Translations under genes and position numbers: made by a program
Shown here: one piece after another, positions 35,614-44,097 of the stretch
How positions within the stretch are numbered: position 1 is the first letter of the stretch
How the letters are laid out: the number at the start of each line of letters is the position of its first letter
The notes under the pieces: generated by a model
The model's input: the letters and a program-made list of their open reading frames with translations, nothing else
The model's database searches: none
What the model was told of the DNA's origin: nothing
DNA from: Pseudomonas sp. GD03944
GTDB lineage: Bacteria; Pseudomonadota; Gammaproteobacteria; Pseudomonadales; Pseudomonadaceae
DNA: 64,000 bases
Assembly (NCBI RefSeq): GCF_029839275.1
Contig: NZ_JAOCAH010000001.1
Coordinates: 434,001-498,000 of the forward strand
Direction of reading: 5' to 3'

Positions 35614-38600
35614 TCAGTCGGGGAGCCAGGCCTTGCGCCAGGCATCGACATTGGTCCCTTCGAGCATCCAGTCGCGATACACCTGCGACCGCAGCTCATC
35701 GCCCATCCGGGCCGTCGCATCCAGGTCATAGATGTGCGCACGAATCGCGTCCACCCAATCCTTGAAGCGGTTCTTCACCCGCGTGACCGGCAGATCACCC
35801 TGGTAGCACAGCAGATCACTGCAGACGACCGGAAAGCCACAGGCCCCGTACTCCAGCAGACGCAGGTTGCTTTTGCACTCGTTGAACAGGTTTCGCTCAA
35901 CGGGCGCCAGCGCCAGGTCCAGGTCCAGGGCGGCGAGCGCGGCCGGGTACAGGTCTATATCGACGCCGCGGTGAACTTCATGAACGTAAGGGCGAATTTT
36001 TTCCGGGCACATGCCGAAGAACACCCACTCCACCTCGGAGGCCAGTTCCTTGACCACATCGGCGATCAGCTCCAGATCCCCCGTGTGGCTGACCCCGCCG
36101 GCCCAGCCGACCCGCGGCTTGCGGCCGCGGCGGCGCTGACTGCTTAGGCCCTTCCACCACTCCACCGGCAGGCGGTTCTCGACCACCCGGATGTCGTCGT
36201 GCAGGCCGCTGAAGGCGTCCGCCAGCGGCGCCGTGGACACCACGAAGCGGTCGACGAAGCTCAGACCGCGGCGCAGGGACTTGAGCACATCCCGGGGCAT
36301 GTGCTCCCGGTGCAGGCTCTTGATGGGCAAGTTGGGCAGGTAGTCGTCCAGCTCATACACCTTGAACGCCCGGGAGAAAGCCTTGATCCGGCTCATCGCC
36401 TCCAGGCGCTCCTCGCCCAGCTGCCGCTGCAGGACCAGCACATCCGGGTCAAAACGCTGCAGATCGACCACCTGCAGCAGCCCCTCGGAAAGCAGGCCGT
36501 CGACCTGGCCTTCCCGTTGCAGCGCCTGGAACGGCTTGATGACCCGGTAGTTGCCGCAGCCCCAGGGGTCCGCCGGGTGAGCCAGGACCACCGGCACCGG
36601 CCGCCACGAGAGCGGGCGCCAGGTCAGTCCAGGGTCCGTCTCCAGCTCGAAGCCCGGGCCCGACAACGACAGGTTGCGGTTGTAGGCCGGGTCAGCGGCC
36701 AGCACGGGCAGCCATTTCTCGTACATGGCGTCCTGCTCAGCGACGAAGCGCTTGCGCTTGGCCTCCTGGGCACTGGTGTCGACCTTGGTCTGGCTGACGC
36801 TGCCTTCATGCAGCACCACCGCGTGCGGCGTCCAGACCGTCAGGTAACCGAGCTCACGTACCTTCAGGCACAAGTCGATGTCGTTATAGGAGACCTTGAA
36901 GCGGACCTCATCCAGGCCGCCCACTTCCTCATAGATGTCCTTGCGAATCATCAGGCACGCCGCCGTGACCGCGCTGTAGTTCTGATCCACCTGCAGGCGG
37001 TGCATGTAACCCGCGGCATCGATGGCCTCGCCGATGAACGGATGGTCAGCCGGCCCCCGCAACCCCAGGAGCACACCCGCATGCTGGATGCGTGCGTCCG
37101 GGTAAAGCAGCTTGGCGCCAACGATGCCGACCTCGGGCCGTTGCGCATGGTTGAGCAGCTCATCCAGCCAGGACTCGCTGATGACCGCCGTGTCGTTGTT
37201 CAACAGGACCAGGTATTCGCCCCGCGCTTCCCTGGCCGCCATGTTGTTGATGGCCGAGTAGTTGAAGGGGTGTGGGTAGCGAAGCACCCGCACCTTCTCC
37301 TCCCCCATGCTCTCGACACCCACCAGCCAGGCCTTGGCCTCCGGCGTTTCGCTGGCGTTGTCGACGATGAGCAGCTCGTAGTGGGCGTAGGTGGTTTTCT
37401 CCAGCAGGCTCTCGACACAGCGCTGCAGGATCGGCAACTGATCCTTGGTCGGAATGATGATGGAGACCAGCGGCTGGGCCGGGTGGCCGTAGTTGATCCG
37501 GTAACGCCCCGGCAGCGCTTCGCGCACCGTCCCGTTCTCATAGCCACGCCTGGCCAGGTGGCGCGTGATGGCAGACAGCTCTTGCGCGTTATCCGCCAGT
37601 GGCGACGCTTCAGAAATGACCAGTGGCTCGCTGATATGCCCCAGCCCGACCATGCCCCCCTGCTCGAGCAGCCGCAACAGCAGCTCGAACTCCAGGGCCT
37701 CGTCGTACTGGGCATCGAACCCGCCCGCGGCAATCAGGCAATCGCGTCGGTACAGCCAATGCCGGGACAGGATCGCCGGCATGCTGAGCAGCATGTCCAG
37801 GTTGAAATCCGGCCGGAAAACGGCGCCGAGAGAACCATCCGGCAAACGTTGCAGCTCATCGCCGTACACCGCCCGGCAATCATCCGGCACGCCCGCCAGC
37901 TCGAGTACGGCCATCATCAGGCCGCTGGCGGTGAACACCTCGCCCGCCCGAACCAGCATGAGCCAATCACCGGTGCCGTCGGCCACCAACTCGTTGAGCA
38001 GTTCGACCGGGTTGCGGGAGGCGATGCGGACAAAATGCAGCTTGTCATCCACTTGCGTCCCGGGTGCGTCGGCCATGGTCAGGACAACGATATTCAGCAT
38101 GACCTGCAGTTGGTCGTCGCCAACCAAACTCTTGATCGTCTTCATCAGACCATCCGAGTCGCCCGCCAGATCGAGGACGTACACCGTGATGCGTACGGCT
38201 TTCTGCTCTTTCAGGTAACTGGCGATGAAATCACGCTGAACCGGGGTCGCCTGCCGGTGCGACAGCCACTGTTGAATATTGTCCACGGACGTATGCCGCG
38301 GCGTGTCCCCTTCATTCAGGGAGGCCAGACGGGCAAATTTGTTGCCGACCTGCGTCGCCCCCGCCAGGAGCCGGCTCCATGCCGCCAGGTCCGCCGACTC
38401 GGTGATACGCGCGAACAGACTGGCCAACTCCGGGTGAAACGGGTTTTTCCCGAACGCGGTTTCCAGCCGGGCTCTGAACCCAGGATCTTGAGGGTCGGCT
38501 GAGGCACCCTCCTCCAGCAAGGCGTCCTGCTCGACGAGGACATCCTTCAGTTGACTGACCTGCAGCTTTCCGACTGGCCGTACACGCATCAACAGGTCCA

Positions 38601-39573
38601 GCACCTCCAGGACGTTGAAGAAATGCCGGTTATAGAACGGCATTTCAACAAACTGCTCTGGCTGGAAACGCCACGCGGGCTTGTCGGAGAAGACCGCCCA
38701 TTCGGAGTGGAATATTTCCTTGGCAGTCAACGAGTGCTGGTTGGCGAGGCAGGTTGCCAGCGACTCGATCGCTCCGCCGATGAGGCGATTGGCCACGGAA
38801 GAGGGAAAGCCCATGCCATCGAGCAGCGGGCCCATGAAGTCCCGGAAGCGCTCGCGCTCCTGGCTCAACGCACCCGACTCGGCAACGAGCGCAGCCAGCA
38901 GGTCCGTGCAGTGGTCAGAAACCGGGTAGTTGATCTCCCGGATCACGTAGGGTCTGTTGAGGATTTTCGCTTTGGCGCGAATCAGCAGGTAGAACGCGTG
39001 GCCGAACTCCTGAAACTCCATGCCCATCTCGTCAGGAATTTCGTCGTACCACGCCTTGATGATGTCGGTTCGCGAAACCGCGTACCACGGCGGAATGTAA
39101 TTCGCCATGAAGGACAGCAGACGCTCGCCCGGCACATCACTGGAAAAGTCTTCAACGACCTTCTTGTCCCGCAGGAAGTAGTGGACCTTGTCGGCTTCCG
39201 GCAGGTACATCAGGCAATAGCCGTGGCACACACCGTAGTCAGGATGGTTCTTGAGGAATGCCACCGACTCGGCAAAGGCGTCATGCAGAACGAAATCATC
39301 GTCTGAGACGAACACCATGTAAGGCGTGCGAACGAGCGACACCCCTTTCTTCAACTTGTCCTTGAAGCCCTGATAGCCCAGTTCCGGACAGTGGACGTAC
39401 TGGACATTCGCGTAGGGCGCGCAACTGTCTGCCGACGAGACGGCCGATGAATCCAGCACAATCAGGTCCACTTCCAGGCCGGCGTAGTACAGCAAGGATC
39501 GCTGCAGGAATTCCGGGCGCCCGTGCGTGCAAACCAGCAACGTCAGATCATGTCTCACCAGCACACCGTTCAT
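35614..39573 (-). CDS. Large multidomain glycosyltransferase, probable flagellin glycosyltransferase
   Basis: 1319 residues from ATG 39573. Four parts are visible. (1) Residues ~8-430: a GT-A-like domain starting LTLLVCTHGRPEFLQRSL with acidic DDD at 91-93 (FVSDDDFVL). (2) ~450-690: a second GT-A-like stretch (VYGDELQRLPDG, GGFDAQYDEALEFELLLRL). (3) ~700-960: a classical GT2 domain (LVSIIIPTKDQLPILQRC; LVLLNNDTAVISESW; IDLCLKVRELGYL). (4) ~1000-1319: a GT-B-like C-terminal domain (VVENRLPVEWWKG; GWAGGVSHTGDLELIADVV; LEYGACGFPVVCSD). It resembles the large Fgt/OrfN-type flagellin glycosyltransferases of Pseudomonas and stands directly upstream of fliC. Donor sugars and linkage are not shown by the sequence. 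A weak sigma-54-like element lies upstream. Confidence 0.9.
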   Translation of the reverse strand: MNGVLVRHDLTLLVCTHGRPEFLQRSLLYYAGLEVDLIVLDSSAVSSADSCAPYANVQYVHCPELGYQGFKDKLKKGVSLVRTPYMVFVSDDDFVLHDAFAESVAFLKNHPDYGVCHGYCLMYLPEADKVHYFLRDKKVVEDFSSDVPGERLLSFMANYIPPWYAVSRTDIIKAWYDEIPDEMGMEFQEFGHAFYLLIRAKAKILNRPYVIREINYPVSDHCTDLLAALVAESGALSQERERFRDFMGPLLDGMGFPSSVANRLIGGAIESLATCLANQHSLTAKEIFHSEWAVFSDKPAWRFQPEQFVEMPFYNRHFFNVLEVLDLLMRVRPVGKLQVSQLKDVLVEQDALLEEGASADPQDPGFRARLETAFGKNPFHPELASLFARITESADLAAWSRLLAGATQVGNKFARLASLNEGDTPRHTSVDNIQQWLSHRQATPVQRDFIASYLKEQKAVRITVYVLDLAGDSDGLMKTIKSLVGDDQLQVMLNIVVLTMADAPGTQVDDKLHFVRIASRNPVELLNELVADGTGDWLMLVRAGEVFTASGLMMAVLELAGVPDDCRAVYGDELQRLPDGSLGAVFRPDFNLDMLLSMPAILSRHWLYRRDCLIAAGGFDAQYDEALEFELLLRLLEQGGMVGLGHISEPLVISEASPLADNAQELSAITRHLARRGYENGTVREALPGRYRINYGHPAQPLVSIIIPTKDQLPILQRCVESLLEKTTYAHYELLIVDNASETPEAKAWLVGVESMGEEKVRVLRYPHPFNYSAINNMAAREARGEYLVLLNNDTAVISESWLDELLNHAQRPEVGIVGAKLLYPDARIQHAGVLLGLRGPADHPFIGEAIDAAGYMHRLQVDQNYSAVTAACLMIRKDIYEEVGGLDEVRFKVSYNDIDLCLKVRELGYLTVWTPHAVVLHEGSVSQTKVDTSAQEAKRKRFVAEQDAMYEKWLPVLAADPAYNRNLSLSGPGFELETDPGLTWRPLSWRPVPVVLAHPADPWGCGNYRVIKPFQALQREGQVDGLLSEGLLQVVDLQRFDPDVLVLQRQLGEERLEAMSRIKAFSRAFKVYELDDYLPNLPIKSLHREHMPRDVLKSLRRGLSFVDRFVVSTAPLADAFSGLHDDIRVVENRLPVEWWKGLSSQRRRGRKPRVGWAGGVSHTGDLELIADVVKELASEVEWVFFGMCPEKIRPYVHEVHRGVDIDLYPAALAALDLDLALAPVERNLFNECKSNLRLLEYGACGFPVVCSDLLCYQGDLPVTRVKNRFKDWVDAIRAHIYDLDATARMGDELRSQVYRDWMLEGTNVDAWRKAWLPD

Positions 39574-39612
39574 CGCCAATCCCCGCTATCTTTTTTCGGC
39601 ACTATAACCTTT

Positions 39613-39628
39613 TGCAACGGCAACCCCA
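39613..39628 (-). promoter_or_regulatory. Weak sigma-54-like element before the glycosyltransferase
   Basis: Minus strand TGGGGTTGCCGTTGCA: perfect TTGCA -12 box, ten-base GG-GC spacing, but a poor -24 box. The leader would be about 29 bases. It lies in the 166-bp gap after the acetyltransferase gene. If real, it ties glycosylation to the flagellar cascade. Confidence 0.4.
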
Positions 39629-39739
39629 CTTCACAGGCCAGCGCATTCTCGTCTCCCCAGGCAGAGCGGGAAAACAGTCGCGAGACAGGATGGAAATCAA
39701 TCAGGCAGCCAACGTTATCGGCTGCAACGACACGGCCTC

Positions 39740-40387
39740 TCATAACCGGAAAAAATCGGAAAGGATGTCGTGTTTCGGCGGTTTCATCACCAGCCGTCCT
39801 TCAGCGCCCTGGTACACGCAGGTGCCTCCGGGAAGATCCGTATTAATGACACTGACGCCTTGCGAGATGATGCTACCCGCGCCGACATGACAGCGACCAA
39901 TGATCGCCGTATTGGGGTACAGGATGACCCCTTCGCCGAGCACCGGCGCCACACCGTGGTTCTTTCCAACGGTTGAATTCTGGTACAGCACGAGGAATTC
40001 GCCATAGGTCGCCTTGGCCAGCACGATGCCCACGGAATGGCCGATGAAGAACACCTCCGGCATCTCGATCTCATAAAACATGTCGATGCCGTTCAGCGTC
40101 TTGTTCAGGTAGAACAGCTTGGCGCACACCCGTAAATCGCCATCGGCGCGCCAGATCGAGTTGGACAGGTAATAGAGAAACAACGTGTATTGGGTGGAAT
40201 GCAAGTAATCGAAGCTGTCCTGCTGCCAGACCCGTACGCCATTGATACAACGTCCTACCCGCGCCAATCCCTCGTCCAGGTGACGATCGAGCTCGGGTCG
40301 CACCACGGCACCATCGGGAAAGAAGGTATTCAACTGTTGGCACAGGTAGTCCAGCAAACCGGTGCGGTCCGTACCCTTAAGCTTCAT
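39740..40387 (-). CDS. Left-handed beta-helix (hexapeptide-repeat) acyltransferase
   Basis: 215 residues from ATG 40387 (MKLKGTDRTGLL), with AGGAG upstream; a longer frame reads into the neighbouring gene. The N-terminal half is helical. The C-terminal half has hexapeptide turns with GHSVGIVLAKA, GEGVILYPNTAIIGRCHVGAGSIISQGVSVI and VYQGAEGRLVMK, as in serine or sugar O-acetyltransferases. The His in VGKNHGVAP could be catalytic. It overlaps the reductase gene by 11 bases. In this setting it probably acetylates the flagellin sugar or its precursor; a serine acetyltransferase of primary metabolism is less likely. Confidence 0.8.
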   Translation of the reverse strand: MKLKGTDRTGLLDYLCQQLNTFFPDGAVVRPELDRHLDEGLARVGRCINGVRVWQQDSFDYLHSTQYTLFLYYLSNSIWRADGDLRVCAKLFYLNKTLNGIDMFYEIEMPEVFFIGHSVGIVLAKATYGEFLVLYQNSTVGKNHGVAPVLGEGVILYPNTAIIGRCHVGAGSIISQGVSVINTDLPGGTCVYQGAEGRLVMKPPKHDILSDFFRL

Positions 40388-41198
40388 GGGGGCTCCTGCG
40401 CAAGTGTTCGAGCATGGCTGGCAGGTGGTCGAGCAGTTGCCGCGGCCGGTATGCAAAATCGCGTTGCGCCTTGTCGATGGACACCGGTGCCGCCAGTTGG
40501 CGTTGCCGATGGCTGCAGCTTATCAGGCTGCCCGTGTGCGCCCGTATGGCGTCCAGCAGGTCTGCATTGTCGGTGTTGCTGCCTGCGGCGACGTTGTAGA
40601 TACCCTGCGCATCATTTACCAGCAGTGTGCACAGCATGCTCACCACGTCCTCGACATGCACATAATCGCGGGTGAAATACGGCGAGCTCTCGATGGCAAA
40701 CGACTCGCCCGTCGCCGCTCTGGGTAGCACCTGCGCGAGAAACCCGCCTTCCTTAAGCGCATCGCTGTAGACACAGGACAAACGTGCCACGCAGGCTCGA
40801 CCTGCCGACTGGGTCAGGCAGAGGTTTTCCCCCAGCGCCTTGGACAGGTCATACAGGTGCCGGGGGCTCGTCGGATCCAGGCGCAGCACCGCCGCTTCCT
40901 CTCCGACGCCCTCCTCCAAGGAGTCATACAGACGGGTGGAAGACAGGTAGACCAGGCGTTCGAAGCGCCCTTCCCGCAGCAGACGGGCCAGCAGTGACAC
41001 ATGCCCCTCCACGGTATCGAAGGGACGGGCATGGTAGTCATTGGTCAATCCGGCACAGTAGAAGACATGGCCAAGGTCTTCTTTCAGCCAGCTTTCGTCA
41101 TGTCGAGCCGGGGCGTACACCGTGCTGCCTTGTTCCTGCAGCCGCTTGAGCAGGTGCGACCCGACAAAGCCCCCGGCCCCCAGAATAGTAAAGTGCAT
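40377..41198 (-). CDS. NAD(P)-dependent sugar-nucleotide epimerase/reductase (SDR family)
   Basis: 273 residues from ATG 41198 (MHFTILGAGGFVGSHLL). Extended short-chain dehydrogenase fold: the Rossmann motif GAGGFVGSH is at residues 7-15, the active-site Tyr-Lys pair is in HLYDLSKALGE, and STRLYDS supplies the Ser/Thr. The length is short for this family. In the cluster it is the best candidate for the final 4-ketoreductase that turns the keto sugar into the deoxyhexose; the substrate is inferred. It begins eight bases after the FkbM gene and overlaps the acetyltransferase. Confidence 0.82.
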   Translation of the reverse strand: MHFTILGAGGFVGSHLLKRLQEQGSTVYAPARHDESWLKEDLGHVFYCAGLTNDYHARPFDTVEGHVSLLARLLREGRFERLVYLSSTRLYDSLEEGVGEEAAVLRLDPTSPRHLYDLSKALGENLCLTQSAGRACVARLSCVYSDALKEGGFLAQVLPRAATGESFAIESSPYFTRDYVHVEDVVSMLCTLLVNDAQGIYNVAAGSNTDNADLLDAIRAHTGSLISCSHRQRQLAAPVSIDKAQRDFAYRPRQLLDHLPAMLEHLRRSPHEA

Positions 41199-41206
41199 CG
41201 CGGTGC

Positions 41207-42280
41207 TCAGTTCAGCGGATGGTGCAGCAGCGGGTTCTTGTGCCACAGCAGTTTTGGACTGACACCTGGGCAGTAGACCACCGGGAGCCCCGTCAGCACC
41301 TTGGGGTCCTTGACGGCGAGCACGTTGAAGCCATGGGGCGGGCCTTCCAGATAGACGTCGTCTACCGGGACCAGCTCAACCGGGCGGCCGCGCATGTCCG
41401 TGTTCGAGTTGAAGTCACGGATCGCATACAGCGTGTAGCCGAGGTCGGACAGGAAACGCGCAATCGGCGTTTTATCCAGCCCCTCGGACCAGTCGACATA
41501 ATGCCGGTGCACTTCAAAGACAATGCTCGGCGCCTCGGGGGCCGGACGTGAGAGCTGCTCGATGGCACCGTTCAACACCTTGCTTTCCGCCCCCTCGATA
41601 TCGAGCATGATCAGCCCGAGGCGCTCAACGCCGTGCTCACGGCAATAATCATCGATGGTGACGGTGGAGAAACTGTCTTCAGCGTCCCCGGTCGCCAGTT
41701 CGGAATACGCAAACGAGTCGTTGCCGACCAGGCGCAACTGCGCACTGCTCTCGGACCACAACCCCATCTGCCAGCCCTGGATGTTCTGGAGTCCGTTCAG
41801 TTGTGCGTTATGACGCAACATGGCGAACTGGTCCTTGTTCGGCTCGAACGCATGGCAACGGCCGTTCCCAGCCTGCATGGCACGCGCCATGAGCACGACC
41901 TGATCGCCAAAATACGCCCCACCCACCAGCACATCCGAGCAGGATTTCGCCAGATGAACGAGGAGCTTGGTGGTTTGCGGCTCCCAGACATGATCAGGGA
42001 TGGCTGGCGTACTGAGGACAAAATCGCGCGCGATCTTCGTGCGGTAGAGAAAATCGAACACGGCACCGTCGGACAGCACCTTGCGCACCACCGTGTCCTC
42101 GTCGTGCAAGGCGTCGACCAGCGGGCCGACAACGTCGTCGCGCACGACACCCGGGTAGTCCGTCAGGTCCTTTTCAATGGCCTTGCAGAGCACCAGAAAT
42201 TTTTCCCGCGCCGCCTCGTTCCCGCCAATCGCGCGCAACGCTGGCAGCAGCTGCTCAATCTCGAACTTCTCATTGCTCAT
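41207..42280 (-). CDS. FkbM-family methyltransferase
   Basis: 357 residues, ATG 42280 behind AAAGGAG. The SAM-binding core begins near residue 105 (DVLVGGAYFGDQVVLMARA), with CHAFEPNKDQFAMLRHNAQLN-type sequence and the acidic MLDIEGAESKVLNG typical of FkbM proteins. The first ~90 residues are a helical extension, and the C-terminus a long tail. FkbM enzymes usually O-methylate sugars, so a methyl ether on the flagellin glycan is likely. It follows the C-methyltransferase by 36 bases in the same operon. The acceptor is unknown. Confidence 0.82.
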   Translation of the reverse strand: MSNEKFEIEQLLPALRAIGGNEAAREKFLVLCKAIEKDLTDYPGVVRDDVVGPLVDALHDEDTVVRKVLSDGAVFDFLYRTKIARDFVLSTPAIPDHVWEPQTTKLLVHLAKSCSDVLVGGAYFGDQVVLMARAMQAGNGRCHAFEPNKDQFAMLRHNAQLNGLQNIQGWQMGLWSESSAQLRLVGNDSFAYSELATGDAEDSFSTVTIDDYCREHGVERLGLIMLDIEGAESKVLNGAIEQLSRPAPEAPSIVFEVHRHYVDWSEGLDKTPIARFLSDLGYTLYAIRDFNSNTDMRGRPVELVPVDDVYLEGPPHGFNVLAVKDPKVLTGLPVVYCPGVSPKLLWHKNPLLHHPLN

Positions 42281-42316
42281 ACGCTTCTCCTTTGAATGCG
42301 CGGGCGCCAGTCTGTC

Positions 42317-43540
42317 TTACCACACCTGAATGTCTGGCATCGCGATCACCAGCTTGCCGCCCCAACTGCGTACATAGCTGAGCTGTTCTGAAACTTCGCT
42401 GCGCAAATTCCACGGCAGCACCAGCACATAATCCGGTTTTTCGATGGCGATCTGCTCAGGCTCTACGATCCGAATGCGGCTGCCTGGCAGAAACTTGCCC
42501 TGCTTGTGGGGGTTGGCATCGGCCACCCACGCCAGCAGGTCATCACGTACACCAGCATAGTTGAGCAAGGTGCTCCCCTTGGCCGCCGCACCGTACCCCA
42601 CCACGGTCTTGCCCTCGGCCTTGGCCTGGAGCAGAAAGCGCAGCAACTCGAACTTGATGCGCGCAGCCGCCGGGGACAGGCTCGCGTAGAAGGCCTGGGT
42701 CTTGACTCCCCGTGCCTCCTCCCGAGCCAGCAGCGCACCGACTGCCGTCGATACAGGCTGCACGCCGTCGCTTCGCTGCGCGAACACCCGCAGCGAGCCA
42801 CCGTGTGTCGGCAGCTCCTCGACATCGAACACGACCAGGCCATTGGCCGCGCACAACGTCTGCACGGCCGTCAGCGACAAGTAGGAATAGTGTTCGTGGT
42901 AAATCGTGTCGAACTGGTGTTCCTCCACCAGGCGCAGCAGGTGGGGAAACTCGAAGGTGGCCACCCCATTCGGATTGAGCAAGGCGACAAAACCGCGAAG
43001 GAAGTCATTGATGTCCGGTACGTGAGCCAGCACGTTGTTGGCCGCGATCAGGTCGGCACCCCAGCCTTCGGCTGCCAGCTGTTGCCCGACCTGCTCGCCA
43101 AAGAACAGCTCGCGAATCTCCAGCCCCTTCTCCCGCGCCGCCCGTGCGGTGCTGGCGGTCGGTTCGATGCCCAGGCAGGGAATGCCCCGCGCCGCCACGT
43201 ACTGCAGCAGGTAGCCATCATTGGCGGCGACTTCCACCACCCGGCTGTGGGCCCCCAGGGCAAAGCGCTCGCTCATCGCGGCGACGTAGCGCTCGGCATG
43301 GGCCAGCCAACTGCTGGAGTAGGAGCTGAAATAGGCATAGTCGGCATCGAACAGGCTGTCGGCGCTGCGGTAATCCTCGGTCTGTACCAGCCAGCAGGCA
43401 TCGCAGACCAGCACCCGCAGCGGCACCCACTGCTCGGCCTGGTTCAACTGCTCGGGGCTGATGTAGGCGTTGGACGGTGGCGCCGTGCCCAGATCGATCA
43501 GCGGCAGGTGCAAGGGCGCCCCGCAACCACGGCAGTTCAT
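42317..43540 (-). CDS. NDP-sugar C-methyltransferase (TylCIII/NovU-like, class I SAM)
   Basis: 407 residues. An N-terminal zinc site is formed by Cys3, Cys6, Cys46 and Cys49 (CRGC...CDAC). The SAM-binding domain follows with VVEVAANDGYLLQYV and LIAANNVLAHVPD, the catalytic-region motif IYHEHYSYLSL, and a C-terminal Methyltransf_14 domain (GYGAAAKGSTLLNYAG). This three-domain set is that of 3-C-methyltransferases acting on keto-deoxysugar nucleotides. Its ATG overlaps the RmlC-like gene stop (ATGA), so it is tightly coupled to CDP-sugar synthesis. It predicts a branched sugar on flagellin. Confidence 0.86.
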   Translation of the reverse strand: MNCRGCGAPLHLPLIDLGTAPPSNAYISPEQLNQAEQWVPLRVLVCDACWLVQTEDYRSADSLFDADYAYFSSYSSSWLAHAERYVAAMSERFALGAHSRVVEVAANDGYLLQYVAARGIPCLGIEPTASTARAAREKGLEIRELFFGEQVGQQLAAEGWGADLIAANNVLAHVPDINDFLRGFVALLNPNGVATFEFPHLLRLVEEHQFDTIYHEHYSYLSLTAVQTLCAANGLVVFDVEELPTHGGSLRVFAQRSDGVQPVSTAVGALLAREEARGVKTQAFYASLSPAAARIKFELLRFLLQAKAEGKTVVGYGAAAKGSTLLNYAGVRDDLLAWVADANPHKQGKFLPGSRIRIVEPEQIAIEKPDYVLVLPWNLRSEVSEQLSYVRSWGGKLVIAMPDIQVW

Positions 43541-44097
43541 AGACGGACTCCTTGGAAATGCTCATCCACCGGAGGATGGCTGGCATCGCGGGTGGACAGA
43601 TTCTTCACGGACAGCGGCCAGTCGATGGCGATGCGCGGGTCGGCGGCGGACAGCCCCCCTTCATGTCCCGGCGTGAAGTCGGCGCTGTGCAGGTAGAGCA
43701 ATTCGGCGTCCTCGCTCAGTACCTGGAAACCATGGGCGAAGCCGGGTGGCAACAACAGGCTGCGGCCGTCGCCGGCCTCCAGGCGCTCGGCGTGCCAGCG
43801 CAGGAAGGTCGGTGATCCCTCGCGCACGTCCACCGCCACGTCCCAGACGGCCCCTTTCAGGCAGGTGATCAGCTTGCTCTCGGCATGCGGTGGGTACTGG
43901 AAGTGCAAGCCACGCACGGTGCCGCACTCATGGGTCAGCGACTGGTTGATCTGCCGCACGTGGAACGGTTGGCCCAGCCCCTGCAGGCTGCCTTCGCAAA
44001 ACAGCCTGGCGAAGCGGCCACGCGTGTCCTGATGAACCTTGTGTTGCACGGCAAACAGCCCCTGCAAAGGCAGTTCGATCATGTGCAGGTCGCTCAT
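43537..44097 (-). CDS. RmlC-like sugar-nucleotide 3,5- (or 3-) epimerase
   Basis: 186 residues from ATG 44097 ([13 protein letters not shown]), overlapping the rfbG stop (ATGA). Cupin fold of the dTDP-4-dehydrorhamnose 3,5-epimerase family: RQINQSLTHECGTVRGLHFQ contains the catalytic-type His, HAESKLITCLKGAVWDVAVD the Lys, and LLPPGFAHGFQVLSEDAELLYL the barrel core. Where RmlC proteins carry a DYY motif, this one reads HSADF, so the acid tyrosine may be missing and the outcome could differ (3-epimerase only). In this cluster the substrate should be CDP-4-keto-6-deoxyglucose rather than the dTDP form. Confidence 0.84.
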   Translation of the reverse strand: MSDLHMIELPLQGLFAVQHKVHQDTRGRFARLFCEGSLQGLGQPFHVRQINQSLTHECGTVRGLHFQYPPHAESKLITCLKGAVWDVAVDVREGSPTFLRWHAERLEAGDGRSLLLPPGFAHGFQVLSEDAELLYLHSADFTPGHEGGLSAADPRIAIDWPLSVKNLSTRDASHPPVDEHFQGVRL

